From the NCBI GenBank assembly GCA_025355445.1, contig JANXZQ010000229.1:1-40596 (forward strand): a stretch of DNA of 40,596 nucleotides, written 5' to 3'. Positions 1 through 8,650 of this stretch are shown here, one piece after another (position 1 is the stretch's first letter; the number at the start of each line of letters is the position of its first letter). Both the position numbers and the translations under genes were made by a program. A model generated the notes under the pieces. That model was not told the origin of the DNA and did no database searches. It was given only the letters and a program-made list of their open reading frames with translations. Source of the DNA: Gammaproteobacteria bacterium. Its GTDB lineage: Bacteria > Pseudomonadota > Gammaproteobacteria > Steroidobacterales > Steroidobacteraceae.

Positions 1-378
1 GTGACCGAAGGGCCCATAGCGGCTGATACTGCGCACCGTAGCATTCCAGACTTCGGTGATTCAAGACAATTGGCACCCGGAGGGTCGTGAAACCCCCGCG
101 TGAAGGAGGCTCCCTCGAATGCGAGCCGGTCCATTGCCGAGTTGTTGAGTGCGCCCGACAAAGCCGGCGACAATAGATTGATCGGCGTGAATTTGCTTTT
201 CTCTGTCAGCGAACGGCACTAGGGAAACGCCTTCCCATCACAATACATGCCTACCTCGGTCCTAAGGTTTAACTATTCATTCCGCTCGAGGCTAGCTATT
301 CTTTCCCAACGGTCTGGCGCATGCCGTGGCAATTGTCCCGCCCGAACATGTAACCATTCGATAAGTGCAGAGGATCAA
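1..378. other. Left edge, no gene assigned
   Basis: No recognisable gene is seen here. On the minus strand two frames stay open from about position 210 to the window edge, so a gene tail or an insertion-sequence fragment could cross the border, but neither translation resembles a family I know. The stretch before the sensor kinase has no clear sigma-70 promoter. Confidence 0.3.
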
Positions 379-2361
379 GTGAGCAAGGGTGATCTTTTAG
401 GGCTCGGTGAGGACGCTGAAGAGCTGCGGCGCCTGCGCGAAATGTTTGCACAATCGCCGAGGTTTTCCGCCCTGTTGCAGGGCCCAGAGCATCGATTCGT
501 ACTGACTAATCCTGCCTACCAGCAGTTGATTGGGCACCGCGCGGTCATCGGTCTGTGCGTTGAGGAGGCTATCCCCGAGGTTGAAAGCCAGGCATTCATT
601 GATTTGCTTGATAGAGTCTTTGCCACTGGTGAACTATTCGTCGGCAAGGACGTGAAAATTGTTCTTCAGCGCACTCCTGGCGCTGTCCCAGAAACTCGGT
701 ACCTGGATTTCGTTTATCAACCGATCAAAGACGCATCGGGGACTGTTACATCGATTTTTGTTGAAGGACTGGATGTCACGGAACGCCGCGCTACGGAGCA
801 CGCGCTGCGCGATCTAAACGCTGACTTGGAGAAACGCGTTATTGAACGTGCTCAGGCACACGGCCTAACGTGGCAATTAAGCCCTGATCTTCTCGGGGCG
901 CTTAATTCAAACGGATATTTCGAAACGTCAAACCCGGCGTGGAAGGCTGTGCTTGGGTGGTCCGAAGCCGAGGTCGCAAGCATGTCGATCTTTGAGCTTC
1001 TGCACCCGGACGATGTGGAACATACTCGAGCAGGCTTTGAACTGACCCTGGTGGGCCGGCCGGCACTGCAATTCGTGAATCGCTATCGATGCAAGGATGG
1101 CAGTTATCGGCACATTTCTTGGGTGGGTATTCAGGAAGACAACTTTGTGTATTGCACGGGCAGGAATGTCACTGCGGAGCGCAAGGCAGAAGAAGACCTC
1201 TCAAAAGCTCAAGACGCACTTCGGCAGTCCCAGAAAATGGAGGCAATTGGCCAGCTGACGGGTGGTATCGCCCACGATTTTAATAATCTTTTGACTGGCA
1301 TCATCGGCTCGCTTGACCTGGTGCGAAGACGCATGGTCGCCAAGAGGTCCGACGACATTCCTCGGTTGATGGATGCCGCCTCCACATCCGCACTACGCGC
1401 CGCGGCGCTTACTCATCGGTTGCTGGCATTTGCCCGCCGTCAATCGCTCGACGCGCGGCCCAACGATATCAATCGACTTGTGACTGGCATGGAAGACTTG
1501 TTGCAGCGAACGATGGGTGAGGAAATCGAGTTGGTCTTTAATCTGTCGGACGAGCTCTGGCCGGCCTTTGCAGACGCCAATCAGCTCGAAGCTGCTCTAC
1601 TTAACTTGGTGATCAATGCGCGGGATGCGATGCCGACCGGCGGCTGCCTGACGATCGAGACGGTTAACGTGCAGCTAGATGACGCGTACACATCCTTGCG
1701 TGAGGATGTAGAGGCAGGCGCATACGTTGCGGTCAGTGTTTCGGACACCGGTATAGGCATGACTCCCGAAGTGCTCGAGAAGGCCATCGATCCATTTTTC
1801 ACCACCAAGTCGGTGGGTGAGGGAACCGGTCTGGGGCTTTCGGTGATCTATGGATTCGCCAAGCAAAGCAAAGGACATCTGCGCCTCTATAGCGAGCTCG
1901 GGCAAGGGACCACCGTCAAGCTTTACTTACCGCGAGCTCAGCAGGATGCAGTCGATTTGAAGCCTTTGGCCATTGATACGCCGCGCGGTCACGGTGAGAC
2001 CATCCTGGTGGTGGAGGATGATGCCACCGTCAGACTGATCATCAGCGATTCGTTGAAGGACTTGGGCTACAACGTGCTCACAGCGTCCGACGCGCGATTT
2101 GCAATACCACTGCTGCAATCTACACAAGCAATCGATTTGTTGATTTCCGATGTGGTTTTGCCGCACATTAACGGCCGAAAACTCGCAGAGACCGCTCGAA
2201 TTGCGCGTCCTGGCCTTAAGGTGCTTTTCGTTTCTGGCTATGCTAAGGACGCAATCGTTCGAGGCGAATTTCTCGATGCAGACATGGATATGCTGAGCAA
2301 GCCATTTGCTCTGGATACGCTAGGAGCAAAAGTGAGGGCGATGATTAATTCGCAAGCATAA
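379..2361 (+). CDS. Hybrid sensor histidine kinase with PAS domains and C-terminal receiver
   Basis: This is a soluble hybrid two-component sensor of about 660 residues with no membrane segment. In order it has a PAS-like domain (about 35-140), a second PAS domain (about 165-275, with the typical LGWSEAEV and HPDD elements), a HisKA dimerisation domain with the phosphoacceptor in AHDFNNLL (His299), a HATPase domain (N box [11 protein letters not shown]1 box DTGIGM, G2 box GTGLGLS) and a receiver domain with phospho-Asp591 in ISDVVLP and a conserved Lys in SKPF. The signal is probably sensed in the cytosol through a PAS ligand; the partner regulator is unknown. The frame is open from 247, but I prefer the GTG at 379: AGAGGA lies five bases upstream, and the 44 residues before it are Arg/Cys-rich and unlike PAS proteins. 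No cognate response regulator gene lies nearby. Confidence 0.88.
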   Translation: MSKGDLLGLGEDAEELRRLREMFAQSPRFSALLQGPEHRFVLTNPAYQQLIGHRAVIGLCVEEAIPEVESQAFIDLLDRVFATGELFVGKDVKIVLQRTPGAVPETRYLDFVYQPIKDASGTVTSIFVEGLDVTERRATEHALRDLNADLEKRVIERAQAHGLTWQLSPDLLGALNSNGYFETSNPAWKAVLGWSEAEVASMSIFELLHPDDVEHTRAGFELTLVGRPALQFVNRYRCKDGSYRHISWVGIQEDNFVYCTGRNVTAERKAEEDLSKAQDALRQSQKMEAIGQLTGGIAHDFNNLLTGIIGSLDLVRRRMVAKRSDDIPRLMDAASTSALRAAALTHRLLAFARRQSLDARPNDINRLVTGMEDLLQRTMGEEIELVFNLSDELWPAFADANQLEAALLNLVINARDAMPTGGCLTIETVNVQLDDAYTSLREDVEAGAYVAVSVSDTGIGMTPEVLEKAIDPFFTTKSVGEGTGLGLSVIYGFAKQSKGHLRLYSELGQGTTVKLYLPRAQQDAVDLKPLAIDTPRGHGETILVVEDDATVRLIISDSLKDLGYNVLTASDARFAIPLLQSTQAIDLLISDVVLPHINGRKLAETARIARPGLKVLFVSGYAKDAIVRGEFLDADMDMLSKPFALDTLGAKVRAMINSQA

Positions 2362-2461
2362 TCTTGCCCAGTGCGGCCGTGTCTTCCGAAGGCGTCGTGC
2401 GCGAGCGCAGAGCCGCCGCTGAGCTGATCCAGGGCGCGGCGGTTTCGTCGGGGATCTATAG

Positions 2462-2816
2462 TTTCATCCATGTTGGACAATATTTCTAGAGTGCACGACA
2501 ATCCAGACATGCGAGAAAATCGATCGCCGACGCCTGACGTCGGTGTCGGCGATCTTTCACGACGGCCGGAAGAGGGCGATAGGCCTGTTGTGTATCAATC
2601 AGGATATTGAGGCCTTCTATGGTGTGGCCGATCAACTGGCGCGAGGCCGTCAACGATCGGGTCGGGGTGTTCCTGAAAGAGCACGCCGTCACGTATATCG
2701 CGGCCATCCTGGAGCTCTCAAGAGCGACATTGTACCAACGCCTGAAACTCGTTCGCGGGAAGGTGATCTCCAAGCCTGCGCGCAAAGGAATTGCCCATGT
2801 CAAAGCCAAAGCGTGA
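2462..2816 (+). pseudogene. Broken YheO/DauR-like transcriptional regulator
   Basis: Two pieces of one regulator lie in different frames. The first frame encodes SVSAIFHDGRKRAIGLLCIN followed by QDIEAFYGVADQL, which resembles the end of the YheO-like PAS domain. About 45 bases on, another frame encodes KEHAVTYIAAILELSRATLY and then QRLK, the helix-turn-helix that ends such proteins. The linker of some 40-60 residues normally found between these parts is almost absent, so both an internal deletion and a frame change are needed to explain it. No start codon with a ribosome site is evident. Intact relatives often control an adjacent amino-acid metabolism gene, which fits the aminotransferase that begins where this remnant ends. 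Confidence 0.6.
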
Positions 2817-3996
2817 TTTTGCTCTCGAAGTATTTTTTTCGAAATGGGAATTCGTCGCGAAATACCACCTGGCCGCATCCGATGCGGAAAGCTTGAGCCT
2901 GCAAGAGCTCCTAGCGTTAGCGTCCCCGGCTGACCGAGAGCGATTTGAGGGGCTACATCTGGGATACACGGAAACGTTTGGCGCTCCCACACTGCGCGAA
3001 GCGATTGCGGCAACCTATGACTCGGTATCTGCGAAAGACGTTCTCTGTTTTGCCGGCGCGGAGGAGGCGATCTATATCGCCATGCAGGTGCTGTTGACAC
3101 CGGACGATCATTGCATCGTGATCACCCCGAATTACCAGGCCGCGGAGACGGTGCCATTGGGGATCTGTGCGGTCTCGGGCGTGCCACTCGATGAGGACAA
3201 GGGGTGGTCGCTTGACGTCGACCGGATCAAGGCCGCGCTTCGCCCGAATACAAAACTCATCTCCATCAACTTCCCCAATAACCCGACGGGGGCAATTGCG
3301 TCGAAAGCGGCATTTGTCGCGTTGGTGCAGTGGTGCCGGTCTCGCGGTATCTGGCTGTTCAATGACGAAGTCTATCGATTGGTCGAACGGTCGCCCGAAC
3401 TACGGCTGCCACAGGTCGTCGATAGCTATGAACGAGGCATCTCTTTGAACGTGATGTCCAAATCGTACGGCCTTCCGGGCTTGCGCATTGGATGGCTAGC
3501 CTGCCGAGACCCGCTGGTACTGTTGCAATTCGAACGGTACAAGCACTTCCTCTCGATTTGTAACTCGGCCCCCTCCGAGGTGTTGGCCGAGATCGCGCTC
3601 AAGGGGCGCGAGCCCATTCTTGATCGCAACCGCGATATCGTTCAAAAGAACATCGGGATGCTCAACGGGTTCTTCGCTGAGTTTCCCAGATTGTTCGACT
3701 GGCGGGAGCCGGACGGCTCTTGCGTGGCATTTGTCCGCTACAAAGGAGCCGATGGCGTGGAGAACTTTACCCGTCATTTGGCTGAGGAAGTCGGTGTCTT
3801 ACTTCTGCCTTCAAGCGTCTATCGCTCCGAACTGGGGCCAGTGCCACAGGATCGCTTCCGTATCGGTTTTGGTCGGTCGGCCATGGGCAGCGGTCTCTCG
3901 GTAATGCGGGAGTGGCTCATAGAACCCACCCCGCCAGATGCATCAAAACGCCGGCGACAGCGCAGCCGAGCAATGTCGCGATCATCCCAATCTTGA
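2797..3996 (+). CDS. PLP-dependent class I/II aminotransferase
   Basis: This is a fold-type I PLP enzyme of 399 residues. Visible family features are the NFPNNPTG motif of the cofactor pocket, NDEVYR (the Asp that contacts the pyridine nitrogen) and SKSYGLPGLRIGW with the Schiff-base lysine at Lys222. Lacking a close homologue, I cannot name its amino-donor substrate; the N-terminal half resembles capreomycidine-synthase-like and other small-molecule aminotransferases. An upstream in-frame TTG at 2791 exists, but the ATG at 2797 has AAAGGAA six bases before it. The last roughly 25 residues are Arg/Ser-rich, fall outside the normal domain, and overlap the 3' end of the convergent chrA gene by 80 bp. 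The gene follows the broken regulator directly, so its original control is probably lost. Confidence 0.85.
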   Translation: MSKPKRDFALEVFFSKWEFVAKYHLAASDAESLSLQELLALASPADRERFEGLHLGYTETFGAPTLREAIAATYDSVSAKDVLCFAGAEEAIYIAMQVLLTPDDHCIVITPNYQAAETVPLGICAVSGVPLDEDKGWSLDVDRIKAALRPNTKLISINFPNNPTGAIASKAAFVALVQWCRSRGIWLFNDEVYRLVERSPELRLPQVVDSYERGISLNVMSKSYGLPGLRIGWLACRDPLVLLQFERYKHFLSICNSAPSEVLAEIALKGREPILDRNRDIVQKNIGMLNGFFAEFPRLFDWREPDGSCVAFVRYKGADGVENFTRHLAEEVGVLLLPSSVYRSELGPVPQDRFRIGFGRSAMGSGLSVMREWLIEPTPPDASKRRRQRSRAMSRSSQS

Positions 3997-5296
3997 AGCG
4001 AAACATTGCGACAATGGCTGCGAGCGCCAAAATCAGCGCGGCAATGTTAAGTGTGTCCAGCACCGGCAGCTGCAGGGTAAGGTCACCAAGTTGTTGGAGG
4101 CGAACCTCGCCAAAGAGCGTGTGCAGAGCAAACCAGATCGCGAGATTCGCGATCACACCGACGACCGCCGCGGTGATGGCGGCCAGCGCGGCGCTCAGTG
4201 CCCTATTGTTTCGCAGCGACTCTATATATGGAGCTCCCATGAAGATCCACAAAAACGACGGTACAAAGGTGCACCATTGTGCAAGCAGGCCGCCAAGCGT
4301 GCCGGCCATGGCGGGTGACAGGCTCCCGGGCTGTCTATAGGCCGCCATGAAACCGACGAACTGCACGACGCTGATCAGAGGCCCCGGTGTCGTCTCGGCG
4401 AATCCGAGACCCACCAACATCTCTTCGGGCTTGAGCCAGTGGTAGTGCTCTACAGCTTGTTGAGCCATGTAGGCAAGCACTGCGTATGCGCCGCCAAACG
4501 TGACGACCGCCATGCGACTATTGAAGGTAGCGATGGCAGTGAATACGTTGGCTGGCCCCATGATCGCGAGGAGTGCTAGCATCGGAGCGAGCCAAATCGA
4601 AAGGCCAATCAAGGCTACCCGGATCAAACGCGATACGGAAGTCTGGACGTGCATGGGGAGTTTTCTGGCAAAGGCGCCATCAATCGCAGCGCCAGCATCA
4701 AAGCTCTGATCCACTTTGCTTGCATGTGGCGACAACGCAAAGCCCTTAAACCCCATCGCATACCCGGCGAAACCGATGAGAGCGGCGGCGCCAATGATCA
4801 ACGGAAAGGGAAGGCTCAAGAAAAAGATGCCGACGAAACCCAAGATCGCGATTATCAACATGGGGCGCCCGCGTATTGCTCGCTTGCCGACGCGCAATAC
4901 TGCCTCGAGTACGACGGCCAACACCGCCGCTTTTAAACCGAAGAATAGGCCCTGGACGCTGCCAACGCTCCCGAAGGTCGCATAGATCCAGCTCAGCAGT
5001 CCGAGCGAGAGTATACCGGGCAAGATAAACAGCGTCCCAGCCACAAATCCCCCGCGCATACCGTACAGAAGCCAGCCGATATAAATGGCGAGCTGATGTG
5101 CTTCCGGTCCCGGCAGGAGCATGCAGTAATTGAGCGCATGTAGAAATCGGGTCTCGCCGATCCACCGTTTCTCCTCCACGAGAATACGATGCATGACCGC
5201 AATCTGACCGGCGGGCCCTCCAAAGCTTAGGAGGGCGATGCGAGTCCATACCCGCGTCGCGTCACTAAATGATACCCCGTGACCTGGATCAAGCAT
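3917..5296 (-). CDS. chrA: ChrA chromate efflux transporter (long form)
   Basis: This is an inner-membrane CHR-superfamily transporter of 459 residues that exports chromate. It has the two-domain long form: the N-terminal CHR domain carries the family signature FGGPAGQIAVMHR followed by EEKRWI, then LLPGPEAHQLAIYIG; the second half repeats it as FGGAYAVLAYMAQQ and GFAETTPGPLI. About ten hydrophobic segments are visible. The ATG at 5296 starts directly on the conserved N-terminus. It is divergent from the ChrB-like gene across a 130-bp AT-rich control region, the usual chrB/chrA pairing in a different orientation. The 3' end overlaps the convergent aminotransferase. Function is known from the family. 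Confidence 0.93.
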   Translation of the reverse strand: MLDPGHGVSFSDATRVWTRIALLSFGGPAGQIAVMHRILVEEKRWIGETRFLHALNYCMLLPGPEAHQLAIYIGWLLYGMRGGFVAGTLFILPGILSLGLLSWIYATFGSVGSVQGLFFGLKAAVLAVVLEAVLRVGKRAIRGRPMLIIAILGFVGIFFLSLPFPLIIGAAALIGFAGYAMGFKGFALSPHASKVDQSFDAGAAIDGAFARKLPMHVQTSVSRLIRVALIGLSIWLAPMLALLAIMGPANVFTAIATFNSRMAVVTFGGAYAVLAYMAQQAVEHYHWLKPEEMLVGLGFAETTPGPLISVVQFVGFMAAYRQPGSLSPAMAGTLGGLLAQWCTFVPSFLWIFMGAPYIESLRNNRALSAALAAITAAVVGVIANLAIWFALHTLFGEVRLQQLGDLTLQLPVLDTLNIAALILALAAIVAMFRFKIGMIATLLGCAVAGVLMHLAGWVL

Positions 5297-5340
5297 GGCG
5301 GGATCCCCAAGACCTTAAAGAGGAAGAATATAATGCTTGT

Positions 5341-5380
5341 TTGTCATCGTTATTACAATTATGTAGAGTACATTACAAAT
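5341..5380. promoter_or_regulatory. Candidate divergent chrA/chrB control region with dyad and direct repeat
   Basis: An AT-rich island separates the two chromate genes. It holds a dyad ATGTA-GAG-TACAT (5361-5373) and two exact copies of ATTACAA exactly 20 bp apart (5352-5358 and 5372-5378), so two helical turns. A plausible chrB promoter is TTGTCA (5341-5346), a 17-bp spacer and TAGAGT (5364-5369); the -10 box lies inside the dyad, as expected for repressor control. ChrB proteins are known chromate-responsive repressors in some bacteria; that this site is bound by ChrB is inference. Confidence 0.45.
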
Positions 5381-5429
5381 AAGGAATCATACCGCGTAAA
5401 ACCAGAATCTTTTCGGTAACTTAAATGGT

Positions 5430-6386
5430 GTGCCGCTGAATAAATCCACCATATGGCTGCTGCTCGTCACAAACCTGCCTGGCGCCAAGCAAACGCTCCG
5501 TATGCGCATTTGGCGTGCGCTCAAATCGGCAGGGGGCGAATTGTTGCGCGATGGCGTATACGTATTGCCGAACTCGGACTCAGCACGGGAACTGTTCAAT
5601 GAACAGCGCCTCGAGATCAAGGCCGCCGGCGGCATGGCGTACGTCATGCCTTTTCAAAGTCAGTCCCCCGATCAGCAAGCCGAACTGGTAAAACTGTTTG
5701 ACCGCTCGAGCGACTATCAGTCGATCCAAACGAAACTGATTGCATTTAGGCGTGCGGTTGAGAAACTCTCCGAAATGGATGCACGCCGAAAACTGGCGGC
5801 CCTCGCTCGAGATGGGGCAACTCTCATAGCCACCGATTTGTTTCCCGGGAAATCAACAAGGCAACTGCAGGAACTCCTTGCGGATGTGCAACATTCTCTA
5901 GACGCACGGTTCTCGACGGGCGAGCCGCAGGCGGTGCATCGAAAAATCCTGCGTCGCGACATCAAGGCATTTCAAGGCAAAACCTGGGCGACACGTGAGC
6001 ATATGTGGGTAGACCGGCTCTGCTCGGCATGGCTCATCCGACGCTTCATCGACTCAAATTCGAAGTTTGTTTGGCTTAAGAACATCAAAGATAAACCCAA
6101 GCGCGCACTCGGCTTTGATTTTGACGGCGCGGAATTCAGCCACGTCGATTCGAAGGTGACGTTTGAGGTCTTGGTGGCGAGTTTTGGATTAGAGAATGAT
6201 GCAGGATTAACGCGCCTCGGCATGCTCGTGCATTTCTTGGACGTGGGAGGCATCCCCGTCGCGGAATCAGCCGGCCTCGCGGCGATTATTGCGGGTGCCC
6301 GAGCACTGCAGCCCGACGACAACGCACTGTTGCAATCGGTCACTCCTGCCCTCGATAGTCTTTATCACACGTATCGAGGTGAATAG
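5430..6386 (+). CDS. chrB: ChrB chromate-resistance/regulatory protein
   Basis: This is a 318-residue ChrB-family protein. The N-terminal half matches ChrB_N (LLLVTNLPGAKQTLRMRIWR and LKSAGGELLRDGVYVLP), and the C-terminal half the ChrB_C domain (TREHMWVDRLCSAWLIRRFI, then FDFDGAEFSH and MLVHFLDVGG). In characterised systems ChrB acts as a chromate-sensing transcription regulator of chrA and may bind chromate. The start is the GTG at 5430, because the protein begins at the conserved N-terminus there, although the ribosome site is weak. There are no membrane segments. It is divergent from chrA and sits downstream of a dyad that may be its own operator. Confidence 0.9.
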   Translation: MPLNKSTIWLLLVTNLPGAKQTLRMRIWRALKSAGGELLRDGVYVLPNSDSARELFNEQRLEIKAAGGMAYVMPFQSQSPDQQAELVKLFDRSSDYQSIQTKLIAFRRAVEKLSEMDARRKLAALARDGATLIATDLFPGKSTRQLQELLADVQHSLDARFSTGEPQAVHRKILRRDIKAFQGKTWATREHMWVDRLCSAWLIRRFIDSNSKFVWLKNIKDKPKRALGFDFDGAEFSHVDSKVTFEVLVASFGLENDAGLTRLGMLVHFLDVGGIPVAESAGLAAIIAGARALQPDDNALLQSVTPALDSLYHTYRGE

Positions 6387-6465
6387 GGTGACTATGCGCG
6401 TCCGGATAGTGCGCACGCTCCTTCAGTAACAGGGACGACCAGAGTCCTCCGGCTGTGAATCGGCG

Positions 6466-7188
6466 TTATGCTGAAGGCGATCGATTTCCACTGACGACTG
6501 GAGGCTGCCACTTTTCTGTAATTGCCTCTTGCTCCCCCGCTTGCTTCCCGATGGCAAGTATTCTCGCGAGGAGCAGACCCAGTAGCGCGCCCGCGAGTTG
6601 GGACGCGATAAACGCCGATACATGGGCGGCTGCAATGCCAGCAAAGGAATTAGTCAGGGAGCGCGCGATGGTAATTGCGGGATTCGCGAACGAGGTCGAT
6701 GCCGTAAACCAATAAGCTGCGCCGATCCAAGCCGCGACGCGCCAGGCCGCTTCATTCGGATTTGAGCACCCGATGACCACGAGTATCAATCCGGCCGTAG
6801 CAACGCCTTCCGAGAGCCATTGCGCGGGCCCGGTGCGCAAATGCACGGAGGCTTGCACGATAGGCATCTCGAACATGGCGTGCGCGAGCAGTGCGCCCAG
6901 GCAGCAGCCGGCAATTTGAACGACGATGTACCCAACCGCAGCGGGGATACGCAAATGGCCGCGCAATACCTCAATGATCGAAACTGCCGGATTAAAATGC
7001 GCGCCGCTGATGGGTCCTAAGAGCGCGATCAACGTAGCGAGCACCGCGACGGTTGCCGCGGTGTTTGCCAGCAGCGCTACTGCTAGATTCCCGCCTGCGA
7101 GTCGCTCGGCCATGATGCCGGACCCAATCACTGTAGCGGCCAACAGGAGCGAGCCCAGGCCTTCGGCGACAAGCGCACGGCGCAGCAT
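6466..7188 (-). CDS. aqpS: Aquaporin-family channel AqpS (arsenic type)
   Basis: This is a six-helix MIP-family channel of 240 residues with both pore NPA motifs (GAHFNPAVS in the first half, TSFANPAITIARS in the second, the latter with the Arg of the selectivity filter). It is the last gene of the ars operon. In Sinorhizobium meliloti an AqpS in the same position works with ArsC as a downhill exit route for As(III); the same role is inferred here because no ArsB or Acr3 pump is present. Start choice: the frame is open to a GTG at 7227, but ATG 7188 lies one base after the arsC stop (TAG-C-ATG) and begins the conserved N-terminus, suggesting translational coupling. Confidence 0.9.
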   Translation of the reverse strand: MLRRALVAEGLGSLLLAATVIGSGIMAERLAGGNLAVALLANTAATVAVLATLIALLGPISGAHFNPAVSIIEVLRGHLRIPAAVGYIVVQIAGCCLGALLAHAMFEMPIVQASVHLRTGPAQWLSEGVATAGLILVVIGCSNPNEAAWRVAAWIGAAYWFTASTSFANPAITIARSLTNSFAGIAAAHVSAFIASQLAGALLGLLLARILAIGKQAGEQEAITEKWQPPVVSGNRSPSA

Positions 7189-7189
7189 G

Positions 7190-7705
7190 CTAAGCGGTCT
7201 CAGCGGCCGCGCTCTTTCCGATATCACCGAGCTTCGCTTGCAGCGTCATATGGTCCAGTGAGTCGATCGGCAGATTGGTGAAGAGTTTGATGCGAGTTTC
7301 AAGCTCCTTGAGGGCTTTGCGGAACGCGAACGCCTTCTCCGTATCAGTGCCCTCGGCCGCCGCGGGGTCCGCAATTCCCCAGTGCGCCGTCATGGGCTTT
7401 CCCGGCCAGATTGGGCAGACCTCACCCGCGGCGTTGTCGCAGACGGTGAAGATAAAATCGATGGGCGGCGCCTCTGGAGACGCGAACTCATCCCAGCTCT
7501 TGCTGCGAAATCCCTCTACCGGCAGATTCGTGCGCTTGAGAAGTTCGATCGCCATCGGGTGTACTTGCCCTTTGGGAAAGCTCCCCGCGCTGAAGGCACG
7601 GAATTTACCCTTACCTAAACTGCTCAAGAGCGATTCGGCCAAAATACTGCGCGCCGAGTTGCCAGTGCACAAGAAAAGAACGTTGTAAGCCCGCGTGGTG
7701 TTCAT
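7190..7705 (-). CDS. arsC: Thioredoxin-linked arsenate reductase ArsC
   Basis: This is a low-molecular-weight-phosphatase-type arsenate reductase of 171 residues. The phosphate loop FLCTGNSARS carries the CX5R nucleophile cysteine, and a second cysteine pair appears in TVCDNAAGEVCP, as in enzymes that pass a disulfide along the chain and are recycled by thioredoxin. It reduces As(V) to As(III) in the cytosol. The frame is open to 7753, but the ATG at 7705 overlaps the arsI stop in an ATGA arrangement and starts directly on MNTTRAYNVLFLC, so it is chosen. The C-terminus (about 25 residues beyond the core) ends one base before the aqpS ATG. Confidence 0.93.
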   Translation of the reverse strand: MNTTRAYNVLFLCTGNSARSILAESLLSSLGKGKFRAFSAGSFPKGQVHPMAIELLKRTNLPVEGFRSKSWDEFASPEAPPIDFIFTVCDNAAGEVCPIWPGKPMTAHWGIADPAAAEGTDTEKAFAFRKALKELETRIKLFTNLPIDSLDHMTLQAKLGDIGKSAAAETA

Positions 7706-8187
7706 TTTGCGCAGCAACTGGCGGGCTGAGCTCGCTGCGAGGGAACACAGCATCCGGAGGTGGGCGCCTCGACCGGGACCGTCGACTCGCCATGGTTGAA
7801 TACCGCGCTGTCCTCACCATACACCGGGATGCGGCCCAACGTATGGAAGGTTTCCCACGCGATCCCGGTGGGATCGGTAACCCAGTACTTGTCTGACTTG
7901 GCGTAGCAACAGGGCTGTTCGTTCTCCTCGACCATGCGCGTATCGGCCGCTTCCAGTTGCGCTCGCATGCCGCGCAGTTCCTCATCTGATTCGACCTGGA
8001 AGCCTAAGTGATTAACGCCTATCGGCTGGCGGTTCATCGAGATCGCAAAGTTCACCCGCGGGTCATCGAGCATCCACTTCGCATAGTCGGGCTGGGTCAC
8101 CACCGGCTCCGCACCAAAAAGAGTCCGATAAAAGCGTATCGAGGCCGGAAGGTCTTTGACGCTGACGTGCACGTGGAGTCGTTTCAT
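7702..8187 (-). CDS. arsI: ArsI-type C-As lyase (vicinal oxygen chelate dioxygenase)
   Basis: This is a 161-residue ArsI/CadI-family protein of the glyoxalase (VOC) fold. ArsI enzymes use Fe(II) and oxygen to cleave the carbon-arsenic bond of trivalent organoarsenicals such as MAs(III). The substrate-binding vicinal cysteines are present in QPCCYAKSDKYW (Cys93-Cys94), and likely metal ligands are a His near the N-terminus (His5/His7), His60 in VNHLGF and Glu112 in WETFH. A Cys-rich tail (SGCCVPSQ, ASCCAK) may also bind arsenic. The stop overlaps the arsC start by ATGA. CadI (cadmium-induced) is the alternative family name; the CC motif and ars context favour ArsI. Confidence 0.9.
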   Translation of the reverse strand: MKRLHVHVSVKDLPASIRFYRTLFGAEPVVTQPDYAKWMLDDPRVNFAISMNRQPIGVNHLGFQVESDEELRGMRAQLEAADTRMVEENEQPCCYAKSDKYWVTDPTGIAWETFHTLGRIPVYGEDSAVFNHGESTVPVEAPTSGCCVPSQRAQPASCCAK

Positions 8188-8203
8188 AGCTCACCTATTG
8201 AAG

Positions 8204-8641
8204 TTAAAGTCTTTTGATCATCAAGGCGGAGCTCGCCGGGCAGAGGCTCGTGAACTCGCGCGTAGATTGGATCGAAGGTGGTGCAGCGGCGCGATCGATG
8301 CGTCTGTAACCTCGATGCGCGAAGTAGGATTCGGCGGTCGTCGTGAGTAGGTAGATCGCGCGCACGTGATGCGCGGCGGCGTATCTTTCCGCGTGCCGGA
8401 CCAAGGCCGAGCCCAGGCCTTGAGTTCGCGCAACCGCACTCACGACCAGGGAGCGGAGAAGCGCATCCTCACCATAGAGCTCCAGCCCCGCGAGCGCGCT
8501 CGGCGCGCCATCGTTACCGGTGAAGAAAAATTGCTCCAAGTGCCCCTCGGTCAAGTCGGACGCCGGCAGTCCTTCCGCTTCGAGCAGCGCCACAACGCTC
8601 AAGTACAGTGGCCGTTCACGGATCATGATGGGCTCGGACAT
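8204..8641 (-). CDS. arsN2: Arsenic-resistance N-acetyltransferase ArsN2
   Basis: This is a 145-residue GNAT-fold acetyltransferase. The acetyl-CoA loop is RTQGLGSALVRHAERYA, followed by the usual beta strand AIYLLTTTAESYFAHRGYRRIDR. ArsN-type enzymes in ars operons are thought to acetylate arsenic-containing metabolites; the true substrate of the ArsN2 subgroup is not firmly known. It is the second gene of the operon, 9 bp after arsR, and is followed by arsI. The ATG start needs no adjustment. Confidence 0.85.
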   Translation of the reverse strand: MSEPIMIRERPLYLSVVALLEAEGLPASDLTEGHLEQFFFTGNDGAPSALAGLELYGEDALLRSLVVSAVARTQGLGSALVRHAERYAAAHHVRAIYLLTTTAESYFAHRGYRRIDRAAAPPSIQSTREFTSLCPASSALMIKRL

Positions 8642-8650
8642 TGCGGTTTT

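Noticed and set aside
2486-3100. 204-codon minus-strand frame before the aminotransferase
   Set aside because: Overlaps the start of the aminotransferase and the regulator remnant, both recognisable on the plus strand; no homology noticed.
6387-6465. Rho-independent terminator between chrB and aqpS
   Set aside because: No stem longer than a few bases and no T run could be found.
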